DNA of 64,000 nt from Clostridiales bacterium 38-18 (GCA_001897605.1 MKTL01000001.1:186001-250000), one strand, 5' to 3'. Shown: positions 35,124-44,149, counted from the stretch's first letter. The notes: generated by a model not told the origin, from the sequence alone. A program made the numbers and translations.

Positions 35124-35172
35124 AAAGGTTCTGCTGCTTATCATGATCGATAAGTGACAGAACCTTTATTTA
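35124..35172. terminator. Bidirectional terminator between EamA and MBL genes
   Basis: AAAGGTTCTG (35124-35133) pairs with CAGAACCTTT (35158-35167) around an inner TTATC/GATAA stem. T-rich tails occur on both strands. Confidence 0.85.
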
Positions 35173-36060
35173 TTGCTGAGTTATATTTAAGAAGCCGTGA
35201 GCTACAGAAAAATTCAACTTGCCTTTGCTAACAAGATGAGTTAAATGCGCCTTAATAACAGAACGGTTGAGAAGATGTTGACCTAAATTTTCAGTTAAGT
35301 GATAGTAGCTAGAAAGAGAACGATGAATCTCATCTATTGTACTGGCACCTGATTCTATGGCCTTTAGGATCAAGACCTGCGTAAGCTCTAAGGCATCAAT
35401 GTTCTTTTGAATGGTCAGTGCTTTGTCCTCAACAATACCACCATGTGCAATCACAAATGTATCTGCCTCTAAATCAAATAGCTTATGAAGTGATTCAAGG
35501 TGGGATGTGACATCAAAAGTGAAAATCAGTGGGTGCTTGTCAATCATGGCGGTTGAAATAAGCGCATCACCTAAAAATGCGACGCTGTCCTCTGTTATAT
35601 AACCCATTTGATTAGGTGAATGCCCCTTTAATAAAATCGGTTGAATAACCACAGGAGTACCTGATAGCTGGAGAATAACGGGTGTTTCATCTATAAGCTT
35701 TTTATGCACACACGAAGGCTTTGCCATTAAAAATTTGTTCTGTAGCTCAGCAACGGGACTCGCGCCATAAAGATAAGTCGGTTCGAGTATGGGATTCTCG
35801 ATAAAAGCGGATTCAAGCTCAGGCGCATATGTAATCGCTGAATGCTGTTTCTGTATAAAAGCATTGCCGCCACAATGGTCTGCGTGAGAATGGGTGTTAA
35901 ATATAGCGTGTACTGAAACCTCTCCTAGCTCTCTGATTGCTTTTCTTACACTTGAGTCATCATTCCCTGTGTCAAATAAAATTAAATTTTGATCAAAAAG
36001 ATAGCCACCTATGGCGGCTGGAGAGTTAAAATAATAACTGTTACCGCGAATTTGCTGCAT
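35170..36060 (-). CDS. MBL-fold metallo-hydrolase with C-terminal winged-helix-like extension
   Basis: This 296-aa protein has the metal motif THSHADHCGG, the later KGHSPNQMGY and the GDA aspartate (FLGDALIS). The last 80 residues (IDALELTQVLILKAIESGAST onward) look like a helical DNA-binding-like domain with no metal ligands, as in some MBL proteins. The substrate is unknown. It lies 6 nt downstream of the diguanylate cyclase gene in the same operon. AAGGAGG precedes the ATG. Confidence 0.87.
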   Translation of the reverse strand: MQQIRGNSYYFNSPAAIGGYLFDQNLILFDTGNDDSSVRKAIRELGEVSVHAIFNTHSHADHCGGNAFIQKQHSAITYAPELESAFIENPILEPTYLYGASPVAELQNKFLMAKPSCVHKKLIDETPVILQLSGTPVVIQPILLKGHSPNQMGYITEDSVAFLGDALISTAMIDKHPLIFTFDVTSHLESLHKLFDLEADTFVIAHGGIVEDKALTIQKNIDALELTQVLILKAIESGASTIDEIHRSLSSYYHLTENLGQHLLNRSVIKAHLTHLVSKGKLNFSVAHGFLNITQQ

Positions 36061-36066
36061 TTGATA

Positions 36067-37446
36067 CTACCTCCTTTTATCCTTGTAAAGCCTTGCATCG
36101 GCTAAATGGAAAAGTTTCATTTTGTCTGTGGTGTCATTTGGAAAGGTTGCGAGTCCAAAACTAAAACTACCATAGAACATAGAAGCATTTGTTTCTATTA
36201 TAATGGATTCGAACGATTTTCGGAATGCAATAATTCGCGTCATGATTTCTGAATTAGTCTCAAATGGAAATAGACATGCAAATTCATCGCCACCTAATCT
36301 AGCAAAATACATGCCGTCAATGCCAGATTGTTTGATCCAATTTGAGAAGGCGATTAAATAGGCATCGCCAGCTTGGTGTCCATACTGGTCGTTGATGTGC
36401 TTAAGCCCGTCTAAATCAAAGAGAGCTAACGTATAACCGTTATTAGCATCATTAGAAAATTGCTGATGCTTTTCGTCAAAGTACCTTCTATTGATTAATC
36501 CAGTCAGCGCATCATATTGACTCAATTGGAGGGTTTGCATATAAAGCTCGTAGATTCTATAAAAGAGTGGAAGCTGCTCTCTAATATAATCGGCCACCTT
36601 TCGATCTGTTTCTGTATAAACATGATTGTAAGAGCTGTCAATTGCAAAGATCCATTTTAATTTATCATTAATCCAAATGGGAACGACTAGGGTTGACTGA
36701 ACCGTCTTTTTAGAGGCAGGAAGTGCAACGGGTTGATGCCCATTTAAGGTGAAATTATCTATATCATTAACGATGTGTGCTTGATGAAATTTTCCACGTA
36801 AATCAGAAAGAATAAAGCTTTCAGCAAGAGGTATACTGAAATCAAACATATCGCTAGTTTCATATCCAGTAAATGCAACGACCTTTAAGGTTTCGTGTTC
36901 ATCAAGCTCAAGCACGGTTGATTGCTGACTTTGGCTGAAAATGCTCTGTACCTCTTTTAGGAGGTCATTTAAGAATTCAGTTTCATCCTGATAGGAGATG
37001 ATTTTTTGACTCAAATGTAGAAACGCATCCTTCAATGAATAAAGCATTTCAATTTCTTTTTCTGCTGCTTTTTTGGAGGTAATATCTTGTATTAAGCCGA
37101 TTAATCCAATGGGCTCACCATAGCTATCGTAATGAAGTGCTTTACTGAATATAACATTGTGAACGGTACCGTCAGAGTGCATGGTTTGAGCCTCGTAAAT
37201 TTGAAGCTGTCGATTTTCAAAAATCTTCTGATCATGCTCATCATAAACCTTTGCAAGCTCATAAGGCGATATATCGTAAACGGTTTTGTCTATGATCTCT
37301 TTAATCTCTAAACCTAAAAAGTTAGCGAAGGCACTATTACAAAAACGATAGTAGCCAGCGCGATCTTTATAAAACACGGGATGAGGTAGTGTTTCAAGAA
37401 GTACCTTGAAGAAATCAAAATTTGAAGTGCTATTATTGAATTGCAT
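36067..37446 (-). CDS. Diguanylate cyclase with PAS and GAF-like domains
   Basis: This 459-aa cytoplasmic protein has a PAS domain (about 12-130, HPVFYKDRAGYYRFCNSAF), a GAF-like region (about 135-290) and a C-terminal GGDEF domain with an intact ARLGGDEFACLF active site. It should make cyclic di-GMP. No RxxD inhibitory site is seen before GGDEF. There is no membrane segment, so it senses an internal cue. GGAGGTGGTGTC precedes the ATG. It heads an operon with the MBL hydrolase. Confidence 0.93.
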   Translation of the reverse strand: MQFNNSTSNFDFFKVLLETLPHPVFYKDRAGYYRFCNSAFANFLGLEIKEIIDKTVYDISPYELAKVYDEHDQKIFENRQLQIYEAQTMHSDGTVHNVIFSKALHYDSYGEPIGLIGLIQDITSKKAAEKEIEMLYSLKDAFLHLSQKIISYQDETEFLNDLLKEVQSIFSQSQQSTVLELDEHETLKVVAFTGYETSDMFDFSIPLAESFILSDLRGKFHQAHIVNDIDNFTLNGHQPVALPASKKTVQSTLVVPIWINDKLKWIFAIDSSYNHVYTETDRKVADYIREQLPLFYRIYELYMQTLQLSQYDALTGLINRRYFDEKHQQFSNDANNGYTLALFDLDGLKHINDQYGHQAGDAYLIAFSNWIKQSGIDGMYFARLGGDEFACLFPFETNSEIMTRIIAFRKSFESIIIETNASMFYGSFSFGLATFPNDTTDKMKLFHLADARLYKDKRR

Positions 37447-37517
37447 GACACCACCTCCTTATGTATTGATTATACCCATGTATAGACATATTAATAAATT
37501 TAACACAATGGCTTTAT

Positions 37518-37543
37518 AAAAAAAAAGACCATTTACGGTCTTT
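37518..37543 (-). terminator. Terminator of the gene at 37552
   Basis: On the minus strand AAAGACC pairs with GGTCTTT (37543-37524) and is followed by a nine-base T-run. Confidence 0.88.
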
Positions 37544-37551
37544 AATGTTGA

Positions 37552-38046
37552 TCATAGGCTAATTGCTTTTCTAGTAATTGATTTGCGGATACCTAGAATC
37601 TCATATTCAAGTCTTAGATAATAGTCATGGGGCACTTTATTTTTAATTTTAGGAGTGACATGCAATATTAATGCGAATGCTCGATTGAGCATGGGATGAT
37701 TTTGAATGGTTTTCCTGTGTAGCTCAATAAGTTCATTTTTAGTGACATGTAAAAACCCATACGTACTTTTTTCAGCGACCCAAATATCATATTCAAACGG
37801 AAGACGATCATCAATAATTTTATTGCCTAGTTTATCGACGAAGTAGGCTGATTTTAAAACACCGGGAATGGCACCTTCGCGAATATAATTTTGTCCAACC
37901 AAGTAGTCCTCGTTAATGTCAAAAAAGTACTTTTGTGTGTGAAATGCTGGCCCCTCAGTCTGAAGCTTTGGCTGGAAAAATAAAGCATATGAAATTGCAG
38001 TGAAAATAACAGCGACCAATCCAAGTCGATAGATAAATTTGTTCAT
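37552..38046 (-). CDS. Membrane-anchored hypothetical protein
   Basis: The 164-aa protein has one N-terminal membrane helix (about residues 6-24) and an extracytoplasmic remainder rich in charged and aromatic residues. I do not recognise a domain. The start is uncertain: ATG 38046 or GTG 38052, both with only a weak GGTG upstream. It is a single gene, divergent from the YdcF-family gene, with its own terminator. Confidence 0.75.
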   Translation of the reverse strand: MNKFIYRLGLVAVIFTAISYALFFQPKLQTEGPAFHTQKYFFDINEDYLVGQNYIREGAIPGVLKSAYFVDKLGNKIIDDRLPFEYDIWVAEKSTYGFLHVTKNELIELHRKTIQNHPMLNRAFALILHVTPKIKNKVPHDYYLRLEYEILGIRKSITRKAISL

Positions 38047-38187
38047 GCGCACACCATTCGATAAATATTTAACAACAAAGGCTTCATATAGCTATTATAA
38101 CTTATAAATCTGAAAAATATATAAACAGTTCTAAAAAAGTGATTTTTTTAATAGAGTTTGATATACTTTAATCAAGAATAGGAGGTG

Positions 38188-38940
38188 TTGATTACGAAAA
38201 AGAAAGTGATGATTGTAATGACCCTCCTACTGATTATTTGGGCATTTTATAGCTTTTATCAGCCTTTAATTCGAATTGCATTTATTATGTTCGGAATAGC
38301 GGTAATCACTTACTTGATGACACCAGGTGCTTCAAGGGAATCAATTAAAAGACTCAATCTATTATCTAAGAGTGTTATTGTTATTTACGTAAGTGTTGCA
38401 CTATTTTGTACCGCTTTAATCTTCTCCTATCAGGAAAGACACATAGAATCGCCAGATTACATCATAATACTTGGCGATTGGATAAATGGAGAACAGCCTG
38501 GAGATAGATTGTCATTAAGACTCGAGGCTGGCATCAATCAGTACAATCAATACAAATCAAATTCAGAGCTTAAAATAATTGTGACAGGTGGAATGGGTAA
38601 GGGAGAGCAAATTCCAGAAGCGGTTGCTATGCAAAGGTATCTTGTATCAAAAGGAATTTCGGCTAGTTCTATTTTAGTGGAGAAGAATGCAACCTCAACG
38701 AGAGAGAATTTAGCTTTAAGTAAAAGCCTTATTGAGCGCGAGTGGCAGCAGTCAGAAGCGCCAAGGGTTTTAATCGTTTCCAGCTGGTTTCACCTATTTA
38801 GAACGCATCTGTTAGCGGAGTATTATCACTATGACTATGGTACAGTGTCAGCTAAAACCCCTAAGGCTAATGGGGTTCAGCCCATAGTGAGAGAATGGTT
38901 TGCAATAATTAATGATCTTATATTTACCTGGATGAAATGA
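38188..38940 (+). CDS. YdcF/ElyC (DUF218) family membrane protein
   Basis: The protein has about 250 aa with three N-terminal membrane helices followed by a DUF218 domain (DYIIILGDWINGEQPGDRL, then ATSTRENLALS and WFHLFRTHLLAEYY). Related proteins SanA and ElyC act in envelope integrity and possibly undecaprenyl-phosphate metabolism. The start is unclear: GGAGG occupies 38181-38185, so GTG 38185 is inside it, TTG 38188 is only 2 nt away, ATT 38191 has ideal spacing, and the first ATG is 38209. TTG is used here as a compromise. It heads a run of five closely spaced genes. Confidence 0.85.
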   Translation: MITKKKVMIVMTLLLIIWAFYSFYQPLIRIAFIMFGIAVITYLMTPGASRESIKRLNLLSKSVIVIYVSVALFCTALIFSYQERHIESPDYIIILGDWINGEQPGDRLSLRLEAGINQYNQYKSNSELKIIVTGGMGKGEQIPEAVAMQRYLVSKGISASSILVEKNATSTRENLALSKSLIEREWQQSEAPRVLIVSSWFHLFRTHLLAEYYHYDYGTVSAKTPKANGVQPIVREWFAIINDLIFTWMK

Positions 38941-38947
38941 GGTGTCT

Positions 38948-39604
38948 ATGAAAATTAAGCAGTTGAGTGAAAGGAACTACATTTTTACTTTTTTTGATTC
39001 TCCTGATTGGAACTTAAATTTACATGTAATCATTGGGGCACATCGGAATTATATTGTGGATTCAGGTATGGGATCACATATGTTAAATCCAATGATTAAT
39101 TTTATTAGGCTGAGAAATCAAAAAGATATCTTTATTATCAACACCCACTTTCATTGGGATCATATTTGGGCTAATTCTTTAAGGGAAGTCAAGGAAATAG
39201 TCGCACATCAAACCTGTGGCGCGCTAATACAAGCCAATTGGGATAAGGATTTGACCTTAAATCAAGCCTATATTAGGACACCGATAAACATGCAGCTGCC
39301 AACCTTAACCTTTACAGATGAAATCGATTTTCCAGATGATCATATAAAGCTGTTATTTACACCAGGTCATACAAGCGATTCAATCTGTGTTAACGATTAT
39401 TTAGAAGGTGTGCTCAATGTTGGCGATAATATTGGCGATACCCTCGATCAATTGGTTCCTGATTTGGATTGCTCAGTAGAGGTATATAAGCAGTCTTTGC
39501 TTAAATTAAAAAATCTCAATGCTTCTACCATCGTATCAGGACACAATGTGGTTATGCAGCCTGAGGTTTTTGATAAAATACAGATACTTTTGGAGGCGCA
39601 TTAA
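38948..39604 (+). CDS. MBL-fold metallo-hydrolase
   Basis: This 218-aa metallo-beta-lactamase-fold protein has the ligands NTHFHWDHIWAN, TPGHTSDSICV and a histidine in SGHNVV, with the bridging aspartate in NVGDNIGD. It resembles small stand-alone MBL hydrolases of unknown substrate. The ATG at 38948 follows GAGGTG; 38942 (GTG) is inside that site. It overlaps the DUF523 gene by 1 nt. Confidence 0.87.
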   Translation: MKIKQLSERNYIFTFFDSPDWNLNLHVIIGAHRNYIVDSGMGSHMLNPMINFIRLRNQKDIFIINTHFHWDHIWANSLREVKEIVAHQTCGALIQANWDKDLTLNQAYIRTPINMQLPTLTFTDEIDFPDDHIKLLFTPGHTSDSICVNDYLEGVLNVGDNIGDTLDQLVPDLDCSVEVYKQSLLKLKNLNASTIVSGHNVVMQPEVFDKIQILLEAH

Positions 39605-40053
39605 TGATCCTTTTAAGTGCTTGCTTGATTGGCCAAGGATGTCGATATGATGGAAAATCAAAGGTAGTCGATTGGGTATTAGAATTGTCTAATACAGGTC
39701 AGACGATAGCCGTCTGTCCTGAGGTTTTAGGAGGGCTGACAATTCCTAGATTGCCCTGTGAAATAAATGGAGATCGCATTTACAATCAAAGTGGTGCCGA
39801 TATGACCTCTGCGTTTGTTATTGGTGCAGAGAAAACCAAAGAGATCGCTCAAATCGTTGGTGCCAGAGTAGCAATATTTAAAGCAAATAGTCCGTCCTGT
39901 GGCAATTGCAAAGTATACAATGGTAACTTTGAAGGTGTTTTAGTGGATGGAAAAGGATTAGCGGTAAAAGCTTTGGAGGAAATTGGAATTGTTGTGTTCA
40001 ATGAAAATGAAGCGTTAGAATTTAAACAGTCATCTCTAAATCATAAATCATAG
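39604..40053 (+). CDS. DUF523 family protein
   Basis: This 149-aa protein matches the DUF523 pattern: LLSACLIGQGCRYDGKSK at the N-terminus, then CPEVLGGLTIPR and KANSPSCG. Conserved cysteines (about C7, C13, C39 and the pair in SCGNC) suggest metal or Fe-S binding. The function is unknown. It is translationally coupled to the MBL gene upstream by a TAATG junction. Confidence 0.9.
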   Translation: MILLSACLIGQGCRYDGKSKVVDWVLELSNTGQTIAVCPEVLGGLTIPRLPCEINGDRIYNQSGADMTSAFVIGAEKTKEIAQIVGARVAIFKANSPSCGNCKVYNGNFEGVLVDGKGLAVKALEEIGIVVFNENEALEFKQSSLNHKS

Positions 40054-40065
40054 AAGGAGCAAGTC

Positions 40066-40431
40066 ATGGAAAAAATATGCAAAGAAATTGATGATTACAT
40101 GAATGTCTTTTCAGAAGAATTACAAGTAAAAATGAAGTTGATTCGGGAATGGGTACATGAAATTGTACCTGAAGTTAGTGAAAAAATAAGTTATCAGATG
40201 CCGACCTTCTACTACAAAGAAAATCTCGTTCACTTTGCTGCCTACCCAAAGCATTTAGGATTTTATCCGACACCAAGTGCAATTTCTGCCTTTGAAGCTG
40301 AAATAAAAGCAAGAAAATTCAAGTATGCTAAAGGCTCTGTACAATTCCCGAATGGTGAATCACTACCCGAAGATTTAATTAAGGATATGATTAGATATCG
40401 AAAGATAGAAGTAGAACAGAAAGTGAAGTGA
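40066..40431 (+). CDS. DUF1801 / YdhG-like small protein
   Basis: This 121-aa protein resembles the DUF1801 family (YdhG, YdeI-like iron chaperone homologues): VPEVSEKISYQMPTFYY, FAAYPKHLGFYPTPSAI and GSVQFPNGESLPEDLI are conserved segments. The role is unclear. GAAGGAGCAAG precedes the ATG. It is the fourth gene of the run that starts at 38188. Confidence 0.87.
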   Translation: MEKICKEIDDYMNVFSEELQVKMKLIREWVHEIVPEVSEKISYQMPTFYYKENLVHFAAYPKHLGFYPTPSAISAFEAEIKARKFKYAKGSVQFPNGESLPEDLIKDMIRYRKIEVEQKVK

Positions 40432-40499
40432 TCCTTTTTTAATCAAGGGTTGTCTTTAAATATCGAAAAATACTAGACAGAGTATAGAAGGAGCAACAC

Positions 40500-40736
40500 G
40501 TGTATAATAGAGAAGAAAAAAATAGAATGATTGGTCTGATACAAAGCTATGCAGAAGATTTAGGTGTTGAGGAAATGGGTTCAATTGTTACCGAGCAGGT
40601 GATGGACTATATCGTTGAATTGATTAAACCACATATATATAATGATGCGCTATTTGATGTGAATAAAGTGCTTAAGGCGTATCAAAATCAACTTGAGGAT
40701 GCACTTTATGTGTTGGAAAAGTCGACTGGAAGATAG
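40500..40736 (+). CDS. DUF2164-like small protein
   Basis: The 78-aa protein starts with GTG after AGAAGGAGC. The pattern EEKNRMIGLIQSYAEDLG and, near the C-terminus, HIYNDALFDVNKVLKAYQNQLEDALYVLE (shortened here to its type) fits the DUF2164 family of small proteins of unknown role. Its last 31 bp overlap the end of the convergent HD-domain gene. Confidence 0.7.
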   Translation: MYNREEKNRMIGLIQSYAEDLGVEEMGSIVTEQVMDYIVELIKPHIYNDALFDVNKVLKAYQNQLEDALYVLEKSTGR

Positions 40737-41248
40737 ATAAATGAATTAATTTGGTTGATGATATAGGCATAGGCGATCGACTCCCTAATTCGAAGGGTTT
40801 CTTTCAATGAAATCCATTTATCTACGAAAATCACCACTAAAGCCTCTCTTTTCCTTGGTAGACTAGGATTGAGTGGCCACATGTGCTTCAGGATAATCTC
40901 GCGTTCGGTGTTGGAAAGTGTAAAATATTTTTCTGCATTTTCAAGTGCTTTACGTGCGTGTGTAAAACCGTGAAGACCCTCTGACGCTCTTGGGTGATGC
41001 CAATCATATAAGAAAAAATCATGTAACAAGGCTCCTCGAGCGACACTTTGATAATCAAGGCGCAATTTTTTAGCGATTATATAGCTGTGGAAAGCAACGC
41101 TTATAGAGTGGTCGAGGCAATCTATAGTACCATGCTGAATAAATTGACGCATTTCTTTAAATTTTGGATGAACTAAAATAAGCGCAGTAAGGGCAATAAA
41201 CTGTTCTATTTCACTGTCCAATTGAATTTGTTTTTCGACAGATAACAT
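40706..41248 (-). CDS. HD-domain phosphohydrolase-like protein
   Basis: This 180-aa protein has HD-family features: CLDHSISVAFHSY, GALLHDFFLYDWHH and later LKHMWPLNP. The HD ligands H...HD...D suggest a phosphohydrolase, and related proteins are annotated as HD-domain proteins of unknown substrate. The ATG at 41248 follows AAGGTGG; three codons upstream there is another in-frame ATG. Its 3' end overlaps the convergent DUF2164-like gene by 31 bp. Confidence 0.85.
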   Translation of the reverse strand: MLSVEKQIQLDSEIEQFIALTALILVHPKFKEMRQFIQHGTIDCLDHSISVAFHSYIIAKKLRLDYQSVARGALLHDFFLYDWHHPRASEGLHGFTHARKALENAEKYFTLSNTEREIILKHMWPLNPSLPRKREALVVIFVDKWISLKETLRIRESIAYAYIINQINSFIYLPVDFSNT

Positions 41249-41387
41249 ATTAACCACCTTGATTATTAGAATTTGATTAAATCATCAAGAGATACAATTT
41301 CACAAAAAAATTCATGCTATAATGAGAGCATCAATTATAAAACCATTATAACAAATTGAAAAAAAATGTGATACAGATGGAGATAAA

Positions 41388-42125
41388 ATGGAGCGTTTTG
41401 CTATAATTTCTGACATACATGGGAATTTAACTGCTTTAAATGCAGTGTTAAAGGATATTGAAGAAAAGCATATTTCTAAAATAATCTGCTTGGGAGATAT
41501 TGCCGGAAAAGGGCCAAGGTCAGCTGAAGCAATTGACATCATCAAAGAAAGATGCGCAGTTGTCGTAAAAGGCAATTGGGACTATTTTTTAACACATGTA
41601 ACCGATTCTGAAACCATTTGGTGGCATAGAAGGCAAATTGGTGCTGAACGAGAAGCCTACTTAAAGCAGCTTCCTGAGTATTATGAAATTAGTCTGAGTG
41701 GTTATCTTTTAAGACTTTGCCATGCCTCACCAAATGATATATTTTACAGAGTTCATCTGACAACTTCAAATGAGAAACGGATTAAACTATTTGAAGAAAC
41801 ACCCACTTTACCTTGTCTTTCAGATATTGTAGGGTATGGCGACATTCATGGCGCATATATAGATAATATTGGAGATAAGGTATTATTTAATGTGGGTAGC
41901 GTGGGCAATCCATTAGACTTTAATGTGGCTTCATATGCCATCGTTGAGGGCAATATCGAGGCGGATTGGCTGCCTAATCGTGATAAAAGCGCTTATGGTA
42001 TCACGATCTGTAGGGTACCGTATGACGTGGAGTTAGAAATTAAAATCGCAGAAGAAATGAATATGCCAGAGCTCATAGATTATTCAAATGAGCTAAGAAC
42101 AGCAATATATAGGGGGCGTAAATAA
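41388..42125 (+). CDS. Metallophosphoesterase (YfcE/MJ0936-like)
   Basis: This 245-aa calcineurin-like phosphoesterase has the motifs ISDIHGN, LGDIAGKGP, VKGNWD, and the C-terminal GDIHG and NVGSVGNP. These bind two metals. It probably hydrolyses a phosphodiester or phosphomonoester; substrate unknown. It overlaps the next gene by 1 nt and begins a run of five genes that ends at 43823. Confidence 0.9.
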   Translation: MERFAIISDIHGNLTALNAVLKDIEEKHISKIICLGDIAGKGPRSAEAIDIIKERCAVVVKGNWDYFLTHVTDSETIWWHRRQIGAEREAYLKQLPEYYEISLSGYLLRLCHASPNDIFYRVHLTTSNEKRIKLFEETPTLPCLSDIVGYGDIHGAYIDNIGDKVLFNVGSVGNPLDFNVASYAIVEGNIEADWLPNRDKSAYGITICRVPYDVELEIKIAEEMNMPELIDYSNELRTAIYRGRK

Positions 42126-42643
42126 TGAAATTGAATTATGAAATTAAACTTGAGGATTACATTGCCTTTAATATGAATTTTATAGACACTTCTAAGGCGA
42201 TGAAACGCTCATTATTGGTACAAAGATTTTTATTTCCTTTGATTTTTTTAGTGCTAGCAAAATTTCTTCAGCCAATTTTAGAGATTTCATTAATTCCGCT
42301 TATGATTATAATGAGTGCAATCGTAGTGGTGTGGATGGCTTTCTATGACAAATGGTATCGAAAGAGCATTAAAAGAAAAATTTCAAAGCTAATCGAAAGT
42401 GGTAAGGTACCTGGACTTATTGGAAAACATGAACTTTTAGTAGATGCAACTCAAATTTCAGATAAAACGAAGGAGAGCTTCACCTATTATAATACGGTTG
42501 ATAAGGTCAACGAAACTAAGACGCATGTCTTTGTTTACGTCAGTCAGGTGATGGCATATATTGTACCAAAAACTGCATTTGAAAGTGACTCTGATAAAGA
42601 GAGCTTTATAGAAATGGCAAGTAAATTGAAACCTTTAAAATAG
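42125..42643 (+). CDS. YcxB-like membrane protein
   Basis: This 172-aa protein has a pair of membrane helices (about residues 33-75) and a C-terminal soluble domain with ELLVDATQISDKTKESFTYYN, the pattern of YcxB-like domains of unknown function. It is coupled to the metallophosphoesterase gene by an overlapping stop and start, and the next gene follows after 17 nt. Confidence 0.8.
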   Translation: MKLNYEIKLEDYIAFNMNFIDTSKAMKRSLLVQRFLFPLIFLVLAKFLQPILEISLIPLMIIMSAIVVVWMAFYDKWYRKSIKRKISKLIESGKVPGLIGKHELLVDATQISDKTKESFTYYNTVDKVNETKTHVFVYVSQVMAYIVPKTAFESDSDKESFIEMASKLKPLK

Positions 42644-42660
42644 TATTTACAGGAGGGCGC

Positions 42661-43170
42661 ATGAAACTTGGTTTGTTAATCATTGATCTTCAAAAGGCTT
42701 ATTATAACGGCTTTGCAAAAGAAAGTATGGATCAGGCTTGTGAGTATATCAATGCAGTTTTACCATGGTTTAGAGAAAAACAGCTGCCGATTGCATGGAT
42801 TCAAGATGTATCTGAATACGATGATGTCGTCCCTGGTACAGAAGGCTTTGAATTTATCGACGCACTATCACCAAACTATATTGAAAATGCAAGCTTTGAA
42901 AGAAATTTCCACAAGTTTTATGGCAATAGCTTTAATAAAACAGAATTGGATTCATTTTTTAAAGAGCATGGGATTGACACCTTAATTGTGACTGGATATC
43001 GCGCTGAATTTTGTGTTTTATCAACTTACCGAGGTGCTCAGGATCTCGACTATACGCCTCTTTTATTAAGGGGTGCAATTGCAGGTGGCGATCAAGAAAG
43101 AATCAACTTTGTTATGGATATCAATGAAGGGTTGACTTTTTCTGCTTTAAATAAAATGCTGAGAGGATAA
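42661..43170 (+). CDS. Isochorismatase-like cysteine hydrolase
   Basis: This 169-aa cysteine hydrolase has the catalytic Asp in LLIIDLQKAYY, a lysine around residue 83 and the nucleophile in GYRAEFCVLSTYRGA. The fold is shared by isochorismatases, nicotinamidases and carbamoylases, so the substrate is open. AGGAGGG precedes the ATG. The following acetyltransferase starts 4 nt after its stop. Confidence 0.9.
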   Translation: MKLGLLIIDLQKAYYNGFAKESMDQACEYINAVLPWFREKQLPIAWIQDVSEYDDVVPGTEGFEFIDALSPNYIENASFERNFHKFYGNSFNKTELDSFFKEHGIDTLIVTGYRAEFCVLSTYRGAQDLDYTPLLLRGAIAGGDQERINFVMDINEGLTFSALNKMLRG

Positions 43171-43174
43171 GCTT

Positions 43175-43630
43175 ATGAAAATCATCTATGAAACGATCCC
43201 TTGCACCGAAGCCTATTTAGATGACTTAACCAGCATGGCAATTGATCTTTGGCCCGAAAATGAATTTGATGAACTTAAAGCTTCGTTTGAAAAGCTTATA
43301 ACCTCAAAGAAGGACCGTGTATTTATTGCCATTCTCGAGGATTTACCAATCGGATTCGTTCATGTTTCAGTGCGATCGGATTATGTTGAAGGGAGCTCAT
43401 CGACGCCAGTCGGATACATTGAAGGTGTTTATGTTTGTCCGGAGTTTAGAAAAAAACGCGTTTCCAAGGCGTTGATAGAAAAAGCAGAATACTGGGCAAA
43501 AGGAATGGGCTGCACCGAGCTTGCGTCGGATGTGATACAGGATAACGAATCTAGCATACTATTTCACAAATCAATTGGCTTCAGAGAGGTTAACAGAATT
43601 GTTTGTTTTATAAAAGACATAGAGGTGTAA
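43175..43630 (+). CDS. GNAT acetyltransferase, aminoglycoside 6'-N-acetyltransferase-like
   Basis: The 151-aa protein strongly resembles AAC(6')-I-type enzymes: LAIDLWPEN-like N-terminus, YVEGSSSTPVGYIEGVYV, the acetyl-CoA loop PEFRKKRVSKALIEKAEYWA, ASDVIQDNESS and the closing GFREVNRIVCFIK. Such enzymes acetylate the 6'-amino group of aminoglycosides, but many chromosomal relatives have other substrates. It lies in an ordinary gene run with no mobile element nearby, so it looks like a resident gene. Confidence 0.78.
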   Translation: MKIIYETIPCTEAYLDDLTSMAIDLWPENEFDELKASFEKLITSKKDRVFIAILEDLPIGFVHVSVRSDYVEGSSSTPVGYIEGVYVCPEFRKKRVSKALIEKAEYWAKGMGCTELASDVIQDNESSILFHKSIGFREVNRIVCFIKDIEV

Positions 43631-43631
43631 A

Positions 43632-43823
43632 ATGGAAACATCAAAAAAGAATGTGAAGAAGGTAAAAAATGTATTTCAAAGTATTTTTACTTTTTTTGCA
43701 TTGATATCGTTCATATTTGTTGGCATATTCACAGGACTTAGTTTACTTTCAAACCTTGCATATAGACGATATTTAAAAGGAAATACTGTAAAAATCAAAG
43801 AAAAAATTCAAAAAAAATTGTAA
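43632..43823 (+). CDS. Single-span hypothetical small protein
   Basis: This 63-aa protein has a basic N-terminus, one or two membrane segments (about residues 14-42), and a basic C-terminus. GAGGTGTAAA precedes the ATG, and it follows the acetyltransferase gene directly. I do not recognise it. Confidence 0.6.
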   Translation: METSKKNVKKVKNVFQSIFTFFALISFIFVGIFTGLSLLSNLAYRRYLKGNTVKIKEKIQKKL

Positions 43824-43858
43824 GACAAAAAATGTTGTCGGAATTTTCTAAAAACTCA

Positions 43859-43887
43859 TTGACAGATAATTAGGACACTGTTAAAAT
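43859..43887 (+). promoter_or_regulatory. Promoter of the Ile-type T-box leader
   Basis: TTGACA (43859-43864) lies exactly 17 bp upstream of TAAAAT (43882-43887). Transcription would start near 43894. Confidence 0.82.
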
Positions 43888-43893
43888 CGTATT

Positions 43894-44149
43894 CAATATA
43901 ACATATACAGTGTTGAAAGAGAGCGGTGTTAATCAGGTTTCTATAGAGAGTCGGTGGTTGGTGTAAATCGATGAAAACTATTAATACAAATCACTCCGGA
44001 GCTTTCATCTCGAAACTTAGTAAAGGTGAACGGGACGTCCCGTTATAGACGAAGGATTTGTTAGAATCCGTTTGAGTGGCCAAAGGCAATTAGGGTGGTA
44101 ACGCGAGCGAACCTCGTCCCTACAGTTTCTGTAGTGACGAGGTTTTTTT
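43894..44149 (+). promoter_or_regulatory. T-box leader, specifier ATC (Ile)
   Basis: The core AGGGTGGTAACGCG (44092-44105) is a clear T-box. In the specifier loop, ATC (43990-43992) lies before A-CTCCGGAG, aligned with the TGC of the Cys T-box and the AGA of the Arg T-box in this window, so the sensed tRNA is inferred to be tRNA-Ile. A palindromic AACGGGACGTCCCGTT (near 44029-44044) forms an internal hairpin. A strong terminator, CCTCGTC with GACGAGG and an inner CTACAG/CTGTAG, ends the leader at 44149. Confidence 0.88.
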
